A DNA stretch of 64,000 nt, from contig NW_027184083.1 of NCBI RefSeq assembly GCF_041296385.1, positions 3,162,001 through 3,226,000 of the forward strand, read 5' to 3'. The stretch's first letter is position 1. Each line of letters opens with the position of its first letter. The DNA is from Aphelocoma coerulescens. Lineage: Eukaryota; Chordata; Aves; Passeriformes; Corvidae. Both the position numbers and the translations under genes were made by a program. This document shows positions 41,906-52,903 of this stretch, one piece after another. Under the pieces are notes generated by a model. The model made no database searches, was not told the origin of the DNA, and saw nothing but the letters and a program-made list of their open reading frames with translations.

Positions 41906-44508
41906 AGCAGTGGTCGCTCTATGGTGAGAAGTTGAAGGCGCTCGAGAAGCTCGTGGAGGAGCAACTTGAAAAGGGGAATATCGTGGAATCCAACAGCCCG
42001 TGGAATTCCCCTGTCTTTGTTATCAAAAAGCCTAACAAAGACAAATGGCGGCTCCTCCAGGACCTTCGTCAAATTAACAATGCTATTGAGGACATGGGCT
42101 CTCTCCAACCAGGGATGCCATCCCCAACGATGCTCCCTCAAAATTGGAATCTGGCAGTAATTGACATTAAAGACTGCTTTTTCCAAATTCCCCTGCACCC
42201 TGACGATGCCCCGCGTTTTGCCTTCTCAATTCCTGTTATCAATCGAGAAGCCCCAAGGAAAAGATACCATTGGAAGGTGTTGCCACAGGGTATGAAGAAC
42301 AGCCCGACCATCTGCCAATGGTATGTCTCTTCCTTGCTTGCCCCAGTTTGCGCAGCAGCAAAAGAGGCCATCATCTTCCATTATATGGATGATGTCCTCG
42401 TGTGTGCCCCCGACAATGACATGCTTGCCAGTGTGCTCGACCTGACAATCAATGCATTGGTTGCTGCAGGGTTCGAGCTCCAAGAGGAAAAGATTCAACG
42501 GATGCCACCTTGGAAGTACCTGGGCCTACAAATTACAAAGCGGACCATTGTGCCGCAAAAATTGGCTATCAATACCAACATCAAGACTCTGGCAGATGTC
42601 CACCAGCTGTGTGGGTCTTTAAATTGGGTGAGGCCGTGGCTGGGTCTGTCCACCGAAGACCTAGCCCCCCTTTTTGATTTACTAAAAGGGGGAGAGGAGC
42701 TTAGTTCTCCCCGGACACTCACCCCAGAGGTGCAAACAGCTCTGGAGAAGGTGCAACATCTAATGTCCACCAGGCAGGCAAGCAGGTGTAGGCCTGACTT
42801 GCCATTCAAATTCATCATCCTGGGTAATCTGCCACACTTGCACGGGGTTGTCTTCCAATGGGAAGACAACAAAAAGAAGAGCAAAAAGGACCAGGACCGG
42901 AGGGATCCCCTCTTAATTATAGAGTGGGTATTTCTCAGTCACCATCGGTCCAAGAGGATGACACAGCCACAAGAGCTGATGGCTGAACTGATCCGGAAGG
43001 CTAGGATCCGGATCAGAGAGTTATCACGATGTGACTTCGACTGCATCCGCGTGCCAATTAGGAAAAAAATGGGCCAAATTCCTAAGGCGATGTTGGAGAG
43101 TCTGCTTCAAGATTGTGAAGCATTGCAGTTTGCTCTGGAGGGCTACACAGGCCAAATTTCTTTGCATAGGCCAGCCCACAAAATATTCAATTCGGAAGTT
43201 CAATTCGAATTAAATATAATAAGTGTTCGGAGCAAGGAACCTCTAAAGGCCTTGACAGTTTTTACTGACGCGTCCGGGGCGACTTGGAAAAACGCCCAAA
43301 CTCAGCGGTGGGAGACTGACATCAAAGAGGTAGAAGGATCGCCTCAGGTTGCTGAGTTGGACGCAGTCGTCAGGGCTTTCGAAAGGTTCCCCGAACCCCT
43401 AAATTTGGTAACAGACTCTGCATATGTTGCAGGGGTAGTCTCCAGAGCCGAGCACGCCATTTTGCGTGAAGTCTCCAACATGGCCTTGTATGAGTTGCTC
43501 TCAAAGTTAATAAATCTGGTCTCCCACCGAGAGCAACCATTTTACGTGATGCACGTCAGGTCACACACGGACCTGCCCGGGTTCATCGCAGAAGGCAACA
43601 GGAGGGCAGATGCCCTCGCTGCGCCAGCTGCGATGGCCCCGACTCCAAACGTGTTTGAGCAGGCCAAAATCAGCCATCAGCTGTTCCATCAGAACACTCC
43701 TGCCCTAGTTCGTCGATTCAATCTAAAGCACGACCAGGCCAGGGCGATTGTGGCTGCATGTCCAGAATGCCACCAGCTAGCCCTTCCTGCCATTGGTACT
43801 GGCGCAAACCCCCGTGGACTTAACAGCTGCGAAGTGTGGCAGATGGACGTGACACATGTTGCTTCATTCGGCAGAATGAAGTACGTACATGTGTCGGTTG
43901 ATACCTTCTCGGGAGCAGTTTTTGCCTCTGCCCACACAGGGGAAAAGGCTAGCGATGTCCAAAAGCACTTAGTGCAGGCAATCGCTACCCTGGGCATCCC
44001 CAAAGTCATCAAAACGGACAATGGCCCAGCGTATACGTCCAAGGAGTTCAGGAGCTTCCTGCAGCGATGGGGAATAGAACACAAGACTGGCATCCCCTAT
44101 TCCCCGACAGGTCAAGCCATTGTAGAGAGGGCCCACCAAAACATCAAAAGAATGCTCCAGCGCCAGTGCTCCCCCAAAAAGCTAGAGTCACCTGCTGTCA
44201 GGCTCTCAAAGGCATTGTTCACCCTAAATTTCCTCGACTGTGCCTTTGAGAACCTGAACCCACCAATCGTGCGGCACTTTGGGCGGTCTCAGCAGTTGCA
44301 AATGAAAGAAAGGTCTCCGGTGATGGTTAAGGACCCGGAGACTAGGGAGATACAAGGGCCTTATGAACTAGTTACCTGGGGGAAAGGGTACGCATGTGTA
44401 TCCACCCCCGAGGGCCCTAGGTGGATCCCATCAAAGTGGGTGAAACCGTGTATCTCCCAGACCGTCAGGAAGGGAGATCAAATACCCCCCAAGACCGGGG
44501 TAGGTTAG
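41884..44508 (+). CDS. pol: Pol (RT, RNase H, integrase), unit 2, full length
   Basis: Open from 41884 (the previous in-frame stop ends at 41883) to TAG at 44508; the 858-codon part numbered from 41932 is used here. RT: a WVEQW block just upstream, FVIKKPNKDKWRLLQDLRQI (28-49), DIKDCFFQIPLHP (78-90), VLPQGM (116-121), catalytic YMDD (151-154). RNase H: FTDASG near 445, then VAELDA, VTDSAYVAG and RRADALA. Integrase: HHCC zinc site about 590-630 (HQLFHQN, CPEC), catalytic Asp in QMDVTHV near 638, Asp in KTDNGPAY near 695, Glu in VERAHQ near 730, then a C-terminal domain with GPYELVTWGKGYACV and WIPSKWVKPC. All catalytic residues I can check are present. It would be made only by two -1 frameshifts from Gag. 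With gag broken in this unit, expression from its own RNA is doubtful. Confidence 0.92.
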   Translation, partial: SAQPIWVEQWSLYGEKLKALEKLVEEQLEKGNIVESNSPWNSPVFVIKKPNKDKWRLLQDLRQINNAIEDMGSLQPGMPSPTMLPQNWNLAVIDIKDCFFQIPLHPDDAPRFAFSIPVINREAPRKRYHWKVLPQGMKNSPTICQWYVSSLLAPVCAAAKEAIIFHYMDDVLVCAPDNDMLASVLDLTINALVAAGFELQEEKIQRMPPWKYLGLQITKRTIVPQKLAINTNIKTLADVHQLCGSLNWVRPWLGLSTEDLAPLFDLLKGGEELSSPRTLTPEVQTALEKVQHLMSTRQASRCRPDLPFKFIILGNLPHLHGVVFQWEDNKKKSKKDQDRRDPLLIIEWVFLSHHRSKRMTQPQELMAELIRKARIRIRELSRCDFDCIRVPIRKKMGQIPKAMLESLLQDCEALQFALEGYTGQISLHRPAHKIFNSEVQFELNIISVRSKEPLKALTVFTDASGATWKNAQTQRWETDIKEVEGSPQVAELDAVVRAFERFPEPLNLVTDSAYVAGVVSRAEHAILREVSNMALYELLSKLINLVSHREQPFYVMHVRSHTDLPGFIAEGNRRADALAAPAAMAPTPNVFEQAKISHQLFHQNTPALVRRFNLKHDQARAIVAACPECHQLALPAIGTGANPRGLNSCEVWQMDVTHVASFGRMKYVHVSVDTFSGAVFASAHTGEKASDVQKHLVQAIATLGIPKVIKTDNGPAYTSKEFRSFLQRWGIEHKTGIPYSPTGQAIVERAHQNIKRMLQRQCSPKKLESPAVRLSKALFTLNFLDCAFENLNPPIVRHFGRSQQLQMKERSPVMVKDPETREIQGPYELVTWGKGYACVSTPEGPRWIPSKWVKPCISQTVRKGDQIPPKTGVG

Positions 44509-44594
44509 TCGTGTGCCTCTCTGAGCCCCGAGCCCCAAGTTTATCCCAGTTGTTATCCCCAGTTTCAACCTCATTTTTCTAAGTTTTGTTTTAG

Positions 44595-44897
44595 TTTGGA
44601 GACATCGGAGATGGGTCCTGTGCCGTCAGCGGATGGGGATTATCCAGGTGGACTAGATCCATTCTCCGAACCGGACTGATCTTGTTTTTTATTCTCTTGG
44701 TTGTCATAATTATGTTCGGGCTGCTGAAAAAACTGCTAACCAACACGATTATGAGCTCATCCTCCCCTGCAGACATCAACCAAGCAGAGCTCCCCAAAGA
44801 CTTTGAACTCGAGCCTATGGCCCAGGAGATGACATGGTTCGGGGACCTGTACCCGGACTCAGAGTACTGTCCCCAAGCCGAATTCATGTCATCTTAA
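44595..44897 (+). pseudogene. env: env remnant after splice acceptor, unit 2
   Basis: Apparently identical in sequence and limits to unit 1, including the acceptor tract and the acidic tail. Confidence 0.7.
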
Positions 44898-44902
44898 AAA
44901 AC

Positions 44903-44916
44903 AAAAAAGGAGGAGA
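44903..44916 (+). promoter_or_regulatory. Polypurine tract before LTR 3
   Basis: AAAAAAGGAGGAGA immediately before LTR 3. Confidence 0.85.
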
Positions 44917-45529
44917 TGTGGGAGTGTGTTTGTTTAGTTCAGTCCAGGTCTCCCCTCTATGTTCCTTAAGTTTGGTGTACCCCAGTTGGCGCCCCCCGTA
45001 TTTTATTAAAGTCACCCTATATGACAGTTTTGTCTCCTCCCAGGACCCTGTCTGTCACTCTGGCACCCCTCCCAGGCTTCTGGAAAGTTCTAGCCAGGGG
45101 GCCAGGTGACTGGTCCTGGGAAAGAAGTCCCTCCCTTCCCCTGTTACAGTTGGTTCCCTTATGTGTCCCTCGTTCTGTTTGCCGCACCCTTCTCTTCCCT
45201 GGTTGGTTACTCTGTACTCCCCCGCCTTGTCTCCCCCCCCCCCCCCCCCCCCATAAAATCCCCTGCACGAGACAGGCAGGTGTGCTGAGTTGGGCACCCC
45301 CTGGTGGTTGAGGTCCCCCCCGTTCGGAGGACCAATAAACTTTCTGGATTTAACCCAACTCTGAGCCTGCCTCCTTTCCTCCACCGTCTGCCTTTATTGC
45401 CGCGGTCCCTTGGAAGGACCCACGAGCCAGACCTCTGATCCCTCCGATATCAGAGGCTGGCCCCCGCAGCCTGCTGTGTCCCGAGCTGACCGGGCTGAGA
45501 GGGAACTGTTCCTAGGGGACACAAAGGCA
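44917..45529 (+). mobile_element. Array LTR 3 (shared by units 2 and 3)
   Basis: C-tract of 20 C before CATAAAAT. Matches LTR 2 except for GTTCTG near 45174. Confidence 0.85.
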
Positions 45530-45532
45530 GCT

Positions 45533-45620
45533 TGGCGCCCAAGCGTGGGGCTTCCCGTTCCATCGGACCCCACGGAAGGGGCGTCCTCGGCAAAGGCAGC
45601 TTGGCGCCCGGGCATGGGGC
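45533..45620 (+). promoter_or_regulatory. Duplicated primer-binding-site-like sequence, unit 3
   Basis: Sites at 45533 and 45602. Confidence 0.7.
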
Positions 45621-45815
45621 CCCGCTTCCATCGGACCCCACGGAAGGGACTGATTGTTTCGGCAAGTGCGTCATCGGGACGTCAAGCTACCCCAGCTGCA
45701 GCACGCTCCGTTTTAGTTAGCTGCGCTCCTGGGGGTGAGGACGGTAGCTTCGCCGTGCCTGCGAAGTCGTTCTCGGCGGAGGAACCGGCCGCCTGGAGCT
45801 AACCTGGACTCCAGT

Positions 45816-46053
45816 CAGGTAAGTATTTTTCCCCGGGGGGGGAAAAACTTGCCTCAAAGCCGGTAAAGGCTTTCGGAGGGACCAGTGTCCCCGGCTCTTG
45901 AAGAGCCGAACGCAGGACGATCCCCTGCTCTCGAAGAGCCGAACGTAGGCTGCGCAGCCCCGGAACAAGCGCGGTTAGCTTGTCTCCAGTTGGTTTTTGG
46001 GAAAACCGGCCTTCCAGGCTTGAAGTTTAGCTCCAGACGCTGTGCTGTTGGCT
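45816..46053 (+). promoter_or_regulatory. Splice donor and leader hairpins, unit 3
   Basis: Donor exon end at 45818; first hairpin 45892-45908; second with the weakened left arm at 45925-45941. Confidence 0.6.
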
Positions 46054-47908
46054 ATGGGCGCTAAACTCTCCACAGCACAGAAGGGGGCATTTCTCCAAGT
46101 TGCGGGACTCCTTGAGGGTGGGGGGATAAGTTTTTCAAAGGGATGTTTAAAACGGTTTATTCGGTGGCTGTTTCTGCACTTCCCTCAGTGCTCTCAGGAT
46201 ACGGTTTTGACCGTTCCCTTTTGGAATGCCGCGGGAGAAAAACTGGCGCGATCTAATTCTGCCAAAGAGAAAGATTTCTCCTTTCTGTACTTGCAAATTA
46301 GATTGGCGTTAGCTAAAAAAAGGGAGAGGGAAGGACGAACAACCCCGAATTCCCCAGTTGTTACCCCTAACCCGTCTCCCGAACCCGTGTCCCCTCAAAC
46401 GGGCATGCTGAGGAGAGCAACCCGCGATGCGCAGGGCTGCCACCGTCTCCCTGGCTCTCCTCGGGATCCCCGGAGTCCCCGCTCAGACAGTCCCGGCCAG
46501 ACTGCCCGAGGCTTATCCTGTTCCCCGGCTTCCCCAGTTGTTAGACCCCGAGTTCGGTTTGGCTATCCAGAGAGTTTAGAAAATGCCCTCCCTGCCCGAG
46601 GAGGACAAGATGGCGGGCGCCACGTGGCAGAAACCCCCTCTTGCTTTTCCCCGCGCTTTTCCACCCGAAATCCCTTTCTCCCGAGTCCCAACCCCTTTCT
46701 CCCCGACCCCTCCTACTCCCAAGCTGGTTCCACACCTCTTACCCCTCCTACCTGTCACCAGTGTGCGCCCCCGTGCTCCTCCCCCAGAAATCGCGGTTCC
46801 ATGCCCGGCTGCCACCCACTTCCTGCTTCCGGTTCCCACGCCTGTCCTTCCGGTTCCCACGGTGTCTGGCCGGAAGGGGGGGGGGCCCGAGGACCGGAAC
46901 CCGGAACTGGATCCCATTCCCTCGGCCGCTCCGGTTTTTTATCAGAGGTCCCGGAGAGGAGGAACAACCCATGTCAGCTGGGAACCCCTCTCACACCAAA
47001 CAATAAAGGAACTCTGCAAGGCACAGAAGGAGTTTGGGAGAGAAAGCGAATATTTTCGTGGCCTCTTAAAGGCAAGTCTCTCCGGAGCAGTAATGACACC
47101 TTTCGATCTGCGTCAGCTTTTCTCATGCCTGCTTTCCTCGGCAGAGTTTCTGCTCTGGAAGGCAGCGTGGGAAAGGGAGCTCCGCAGACTCCTTCCAGCG
47201 CTCTTGCAAGGTTCTGATACGGCCGTTGATGCCGACAATAAGGAATTCACATTGGACCATCTAAGCGGCGAAGCAGATTGGGCTTTGGCGCTGAAGCAAG
47301 CTCAAGGCTTGCCTTTGGAGGTTCTGCAACAGGTCAAGGAAGCGGCCAGTAAGGCATTCCTTGGTCTGAGGCCTGATGTGCCCATAGAATCCTACTCGCA
47401 GGTCCAGCAGCAACCCACTGAGTCATTCCTAAAGTTTGTGGAGAGACTAACCCGAGCTGTAGAGTTGCAGGTCAAGCAGCCGGCGGCCAGGGAAGAGGTC
47501 ATCGCAGAGATGGCTATGGTGAATGCCAACCCTCAATGCAAGGCAGCCATCCTGAGCCTCCCCCTGGACCCCCCGCCAACCATACAGGATATGTTGGAAG
47601 TTTGTGCTGCGAAGGCACCACACCTGCAACCTACCAGCTCAGAGAGACAGCGGCCCAGAGGAATGGCCTCAGTGGGAACAGCAACGCATCGCCCTGCAGC
47701 GGACCAGAGGAGGACCACGGGCCTGAACACCAAACCACCTCCAACTGCAAACGGCCGAAAGCGAGCCCCGCCGGCCAGGAACACCTGCTTCCTATGTGAC
47801 CGGCCTGGACATTGGACAAGGGACTGCCCGCTCAAGTGGCAGTTCCAGCAATTTAAAAAGGAACATGAACCTGGGGGACAGGAGGGCCAACTGCAACAAA
47901 AAAACTGA
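46054..47908 (+). pseudogene. gag: gag, unit 3: split by +1 in a G-run
   Basis: Ten G near 46877. N-terminal frame 46054-47217, internal ATG frame 46583-47908. Nearly identical to unit 2, including GCAGAGATGG near 47504 where units 1, 4 and 5 have GCAGAAATGG. Confidence 0.9.
47899..47908 (+). promoter_or_regulatory. gag-pro frameshift site, unit 3
   Basis: A-AAA-AAC then TGA, as in unit 2. Confidence 0.8.
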
Positions 47909-48756
47909 ATGGGGAGCGCGCGCCCGCCCCGCGTGAAGACAAAAAAGGGACGGGACGCGAGGGGGAGGGGAAACTTAGAGAGACCAAACTATCAGACACG
48001 ACTTTAAAACCGGACTTGACTTCCTTTTCTGATGGTTCTTTCAGGTTGCAGCTGTTGACACCGTTCCACCTAAAGACCAAAGAGTGGCATACCGCACCGG
48101 TAAGCGCTGGTGGTGAGCTGTGGGCAGAAGACCAAGGCCCTGACAGATATGTCATTGTCGGAAATGTTACCTGCACACCACAAGAGATCGAAGTCGCTCC
48201 GGGACTAATGACATCCAGTCCCGAAGGACCTGTTCTCTTGCTGCGCTGTGTCCACCCACCTCTTTTCCTGCCCAGAGGGCAGACAGTCGCCCAGGCTATC
48301 CCTGTAGAAAGGCCACACCCAACGGTGTGTGCCACACATGTCATAGGGACAGAGAAGCCTCGGGTAGGCTGCGAGATCAACAGAGGGGAGGAAGTCCTAC
48401 ACCTCAGAGGGCTTCTGGACACAGGGGCAGATGTGACGATCATTCCCACACGAGAATGGCCGGCACATTGGGAATTGCAGAACGTGGCTGGACACGTGCA
48501 AGGTGTTGGGGGCATTCAATTGGCCAAACAGTCAAAGAGCATCGTGCAAATCAAGGGACTGAGCGGACAATTGGCAAACATACGTCCGTTCGTATTAGAC
48601 TACAAGGAACCCCTCTTGGGGAGAGACCTCATGCAGCAGTGGGGAGTCACAATTGACCTACCTGACCCCCCGAAAAATTTTTGGGTTGCGGCCACTGAAG
48701 AGCGCCCTACTCAAAAACTAAATTGGAAAACTGATCAGCCCAGCCCATTTGGGTAG
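47905..48756 (+). CDS. pro: Pro, unit 3
   Basis: Intact frame with DTGADVTII and LLGRDLMQQWG; same length as unit 2, and I see no amino-acid difference from it. Confidence 0.85.
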   Translation: MNGERAPAPREDKKGTGREGEGKLRETKLSDTTLKPDLTSFSDGSFRLQLLTPFHLKTKEWHTAPVSAGGELWAEDQGPDRYVIVGNVTCTPQEIEVAPGLMTSSPEGPVLLLRCVHPPLFLPRGQTVAQAIPVERPHPTVCATHVIGTEKPRVGCEINRGEEVLHLRGLLDTGADVTIIPTREWPAHWELQNVAGHVQGVGGIQLAKQSKSIVQIKGLSGQLANIRPFVLDYKEPLLGRDLMQQWGVTIDLPDPPKNFWVAATEERPTQKLNWKTDQPSPFG

Positions 48757-51359
48757 AGCAGTGGTCGCTCTATGGTGAGAAGTTGAAGGCGCTCGAGAAG
48801 CTCGTGGAGGAGCAACTTGAAAAGGGGAATATCGTGGAATCCAACAGCCCGTGGAATTCCCCTGTCTTTGTTATCAAAAAGCCTAACAAAGACAAATGGC
48901 GGCTCCTCCAGGACCTTCGTCAAATTAACAATGCTATTGAGGACATGGGCTCTCTCCAACCAGGGATGCCATCCCCAACGATGCTCCCTCAAAATTGGAA
49001 TCTGGCAGTAATTGACATTAAAGACTGCTTTTTCCAAATTCCCCTGCACCCTGACGATGCCCCGCGTTTTGCCTTCTCAATTCCTGTTATCAATCGAGAA
49101 GCCCCAAGGAAAAGATACCATTGGAAGGTGTTGCCACAGGGTATGAAGAACAGCCCGACCATCTGCCAATGGTATGTCTCTTCCTTGCTTGCCCCAGTTT
49201 GCGCAGCAGCAAAAGAGGCCATCATCTTCCATTATATGGATGATGTCCTCGTGTGTGCCCCCGACAATGACATGCTTGCCAGTGTGCTCGACCTGACAAT
49301 CAATGCATTGGTTGCTGCAGGGTTCGAGCTCCAAGAGGAAAAGATTCAACGGATGCCACCTTGGAAGTACCTGGGCCTACAAATTACAAAGCGGACCATT
49401 GTGCCGCAAAAATTGGCTATCAATACCAACATCAAGACTCTGGCAGATGTCCACCAGCTGTGTGGGTCTTTAAATTGGGTGAGGCCGTGGCTGGGTCTGT
49501 CCACCGAAGACCTAGCCCCCCTTTTTGATTTACTAAAAGGGGGAGAGGAGCTTAGTTCTCCCCGGACACTCACCCCAGAGGTGCAAACAGCTCTGGAGAA
49601 GGTGCAACATCTAATGTCCACCAGGCAGGCAAGCAGGTGTAGGCCTGACTTGCCATTCAAATTCATCATCCTGGGTAATCTGCCACACTTGCACGGGGTT
49701 GTCTTCCAATGGGAAGACAACAAAAAGAAGAGCAAAAAGGACCAGGACCGGAGGGATCCCCTCTTAATTATAGAGTGGGTATTTCTCAGTCACCATCGGT
49801 CCAAGAGGATGACACAGCCACAAGAGCTGATGGCTGAACTGATCCGGAAGGCTAGGATCCGGATCAGAGAGTTATCACGATGTGACTTCGACTGCATCCG
49901 CGTGCCAATTAGGAAAAAAATGGGCCAAATTCCTAAGGCGATGTTGGAGAGTCTGCTTCAAGATTGTGAAGCATTGCAGTTTGCTCTGGAGGGCTACACA
50001 GGCCAAATTTCTTTGCATAGGCCAGCCCACAAAATATTCAATTCGGAAGTTCAATTCGAATTAAATATAATAAGTGTTCGGAGCAAGGAACCTCTAAAGG
50101 CCTTGACAGTTTTTACTGACGCGTCCGGGGCGACTTGGAAAAACGCCCAAACTCAGCGGTGGGAGACTGACATCAAAGAGGTAGAAGGATCGCCTCAGGT
50201 TGCTGAGTTGGACGCAGTCGTCAGGGCTTTCGAAAGGTTCCCCGAACCCCTAAATTTGGTAACAGACTCTGCATATGTTGCAGGGGTAGTCTCCAGAGCC
50301 GAGCACGCCATTTTGCGTGAAGTCTCCAACATGGCCTTGTATGAGTTGCTCTCAAAGTTAATAAATCTGGTCTCCCACCGAGAGCAACCATTTTACGTGA
50401 TGCACGTCAGGTCACACACGGACCTGCCCGGGTTCATCGCAGAAGGCAACAGGAGGGCAGATGCCCTCGCTGCGCCAGCTGCGATGGCCCCGACTCCAAA
50501 CGTGTTTGAGCAGGCCAAAATCAGCCATCAGCTGTTCCATCAGAACACTCCTGCCCTAGTTCGTCGATTCAATCTAAAGCACGACCAGGCCAGGGCGATT
50601 GTGGCTGCATGTCCAGAATGCCACCAGCTAGCCCTTCCTGCCATTGGTACTGGCGCAAACCCCCGTGGACTTAACAGCTGCGAAGTGTGGCAGATGGACG
50701 TGACACATGTTGCTTCATTCGGCAGAATGAAGTACGTACATGTGTCGGTTGATACCTTCTCGGGAGCAGTTTTTGCCTCTGCCCACACAGGGGAAAAGGC
50801 TAGCGATGTCCAAAAGCACTTAGTGCAGGCAATCGCTACCCTGGGCATCCCCAAAGTCATCAAAACGGACAATGGCCCAGCGTATACGTCCAAGGAGTTC
50901 AGGAGCTTCCTGCAGCGATGGGGAATAGAACACAAGACTGGCATCCCCTATTCCCCGACAGGTCAAGCCATTGTAGAGAGGGCCCACCAAAACATCAAAA
51001 GAATGCTCCAGCGCCAGTGCTCCCCCAAAAAGCTAGAGTCACCTGCTGTCAGGCTCTCAAAGGCATTGTTCACCCTAAATTTCCTCGACTGTGCCTTTGA
51101 GAACCTGAACCCACCAATCGTGCGGCACTTTGGGCGGTCTCAGCAGTTGCAAATGAAAGAAAGGTCTCCGGTGATGGTTAAGGACCCGGAGACTAGGGAG
51201 ATACAAGGGCCTTATGAACTAGTTACCTGGGGGAAAGGGTACGCATGTGTATCCACCCCCGAGGGCCCTAGGTGGATCCCATCAAAGTGGGTGAAACCGT
51301 GTATCTCCCAGACCGTCAGGAAGGGAGATCAAATACCCCCCAAGACCGGGGTAGGTTAG
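48735..51359 (+). CDS. pol: Pol, unit 3, full length
   Basis: Unbroken, YMDD, RNase H and integrase residues kept. The translated 858 codons appear the same as unit 2. Confidence 0.92.
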   Translation, partial: SAQPIWVEQWSLYGEKLKALEKLVEEQLEKGNIVESNSPWNSPVFVIKKPNKDKWRLLQDLRQINNAIEDMGSLQPGMPSPTMLPQNWNLAVIDIKDCFFQIPLHPDDAPRFAFSIPVINREAPRKRYHWKVLPQGMKNSPTICQWYVSSLLAPVCAAAKEAIIFHYMDDVLVCAPDNDMLASVLDLTINALVAAGFELQEEKIQRMPPWKYLGLQITKRTIVPQKLAINTNIKTLADVHQLCGSLNWVRPWLGLSTEDLAPLFDLLKGGEELSSPRTLTPEVQTALEKVQHLMSTRQASRCRPDLPFKFIILGNLPHLHGVVFQWEDNKKKSKKDQDRRDPLLIIEWVFLSHHRSKRMTQPQELMAELIRKARIRIRELSRCDFDCIRVPIRKKMGQIPKAMLESLLQDCEALQFALEGYTGQISLHRPAHKIFNSEVQFELNIISVRSKEPLKALTVFTDASGATWKNAQTQRWETDIKEVEGSPQVAELDAVVRAFERFPEPLNLVTDSAYVAGVVSRAEHAILREVSNMALYELLSKLINLVSHREQPFYVMHVRSHTDLPGFIAEGNRRADALAAPAAMAPTPNVFEQAKISHQLFHQNTPALVRRFNLKHDQARAIVAACPECHQLALPAIGTGANPRGLNSCEVWQMDVTHVASFGRMKYVHVSVDTFSGAVFASAHTGEKASDVQKHLVQAIATLGIPKVIKTDNGPAYTSKEFRSFLQRWGIEHKTGIPYSPTGQAIVERAHQNIKRMLQRQCSPKKLESPAVRLSKALFTLNFLDCAFENLNPPIVRHFGRSQQLQMKERSPVMVKDPETREIQGPYELVTWGKGYACVSTPEGPRWIPSKWVKPCISQTVRKGDQIPPKTGVG

Positions 51360-51445
51360 TCGTGTGCCTCTCTGAGCCCCGAGCCCCAAGTTTATCCCAG
51401 TTGTTATCCCCAGTTTCAACCTCATTTTTCTAAGTTTTGTTTTAG

Positions 51446-51748
51446 TTTGGAGACATCGGAGATGGGTCCTGTGCCGTCAGCGGATGGGGATTATCCAGGT
51501 GGACTAGATCCATTCTCCGAACCGGACTGATCTTGTTTTTTATTCTCTTGGTTGTCATAATTATGTTCGGGCTGCTGAAAAAACTGCTAACCAACACGAT
51601 TATGAGCTCATCCTCCCCTGCAGACATCAACCAAGCAGAGCTCCCCAAAGACTTTGAACTCGAGCCTATGGCCCAGGAGATGACATGGTTCGGGGACCTG
51701 TACCCGGACTCAGAGTACTGTCCCCAAGCCGAATTCATGTCATCTTAA
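51446..51748 (+). pseudogene. env: env remnant after splice acceptor, unit 3
   Basis: Same as in units 1 and 2. Confidence 0.7.
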
Positions 51749-51753
51749 AAAAC

Positions 51754-51767
51754 AAAAAAGGAGGAGA
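51754..51767 (+). promoter_or_regulatory. Polypurine tract before LTR 4
   Basis: AAAAAAGGAGGAGA immediately before LTR 4. Confidence 0.85.
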
Positions 51768-52379
51768 TGTGGGAGTGTGTTTGTTTAGTTCAGTCCAGGT
51801 CTCCCCTCTATGTTCCTTAAGTTTGGTGTACCCCAGTTGGCGCCCCCCGTATTTTATTAAAGTCACCCTATATGACAGTTTTGTCTCCTCCCAGGACCCT
51901 GTCTGTCACTCTGGCACCCCTCCCAGGCTTCTGGAAAGTTCTAGCCAGGGGGCCAGGTGACTGGTCCTGGGAAAGAAGTCCCTCCCTTCCCCTGTTACAG
52001 TTGGTTCCCTTATGTGTCCCTCGTTCTGTTTGCCGCACCCTTCTCTTCCCTGGTTGGTTACTCTGTACTCCCCCGCCTTGTCTCCCCCCCCCCCCCCCCC
52101 CCATAAAATCCCCTGCACGAGACAGGCAGGTGTGCTGAGTTGGGCACCCCCTGGTGGTTGAGGTCCCCCCCGTTCGGAGGACCAATAAACTTTCTGGATT
52201 TAACCCAACTCTGAGCCTGCCTCCTTTCCTCCACCGTCTGCCTTTATTGCCACGGTCCCTTGGAAGGACCCACGAGCCAGACCTCTGATCCCTCCGATAT
52301 CAGAGGCTGGCCCCCGCAGCCTGCTGTGTCCCGAGCTGACCGGGCTGAGAGGGAACTGTTCCTAGGGGACACAAAGGCA
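51768..52379 (+). mobile_element. Array LTR 4 (shared by units 3 and 4)
   Basis: C-tract of 19 C before CATAAAAT. TTGCCACGG near 52249 where LTRs 1-3 have TTGCCGCGG; LTR 5 shares this. Confidence 0.85.
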
Positions 52380-52382
52380 GCT

Positions 52383-52470
52383 TGGCGCCCAAGCGTGGGG
52401 CTTCCCGTTCCATCGGACCCCACGGAAGGGGCGTCCTCGGCAAAGGCAGCTTGGCGCCCGGGCATGGGGC
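52383..52470 (+). promoter_or_regulatory. Duplicated primer-binding-site-like sequence, unit 4
   Basis: Sites at 52383 and 52452. Confidence 0.7.
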
Positions 52471-52665
52471 CCCGCTTCCATCGGACCCCACGGAAGGGAC
52501 TGATTGTTTCGGCAAGTGCGTCATCGGGACGTCAAGCTACCCCAGCTGCAGCACGCTCCGTTTTAGTTAGCTGCGCTCCTGGGGGTGAGGACGGTAGCTT
52601 CGCCGTGCCTGCGAAGTCGTTCTCGGCGGAGGAACCGGCCGCCTGGAGCTAACCTGGACTCCAGT

Positions 52666-52903
52666 CAGGTAAGTATTTTTCCCCGGGGGGGGAAAAACTT
52701 GCCTCAAAGCCGGTAAAGGCTTTCGGAGGGACCAGTGTCCCCGGCTCTTGAAGAGCCGAACGCAGGACGATCCCCTGCTCTCGAAGAGCCGAACGTAGGC
52801 TGCGCAGCCCCGGAACAAGCGCGGTTAGCTTGTCTCCAGTTGGTTTTTGGGAAAACCGGCCTTCCAGGCTTGAAGTTTAGCTCCAGACGCTGTGCTGTTG
52901 GCT
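52666..52903 (+). promoter_or_regulatory. Splice donor and leader hairpins, unit 4
   Basis: Donor exon end at 52668; first hairpin 52742-52758; weakened second hairpin 52775-52791. Confidence 0.6.
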
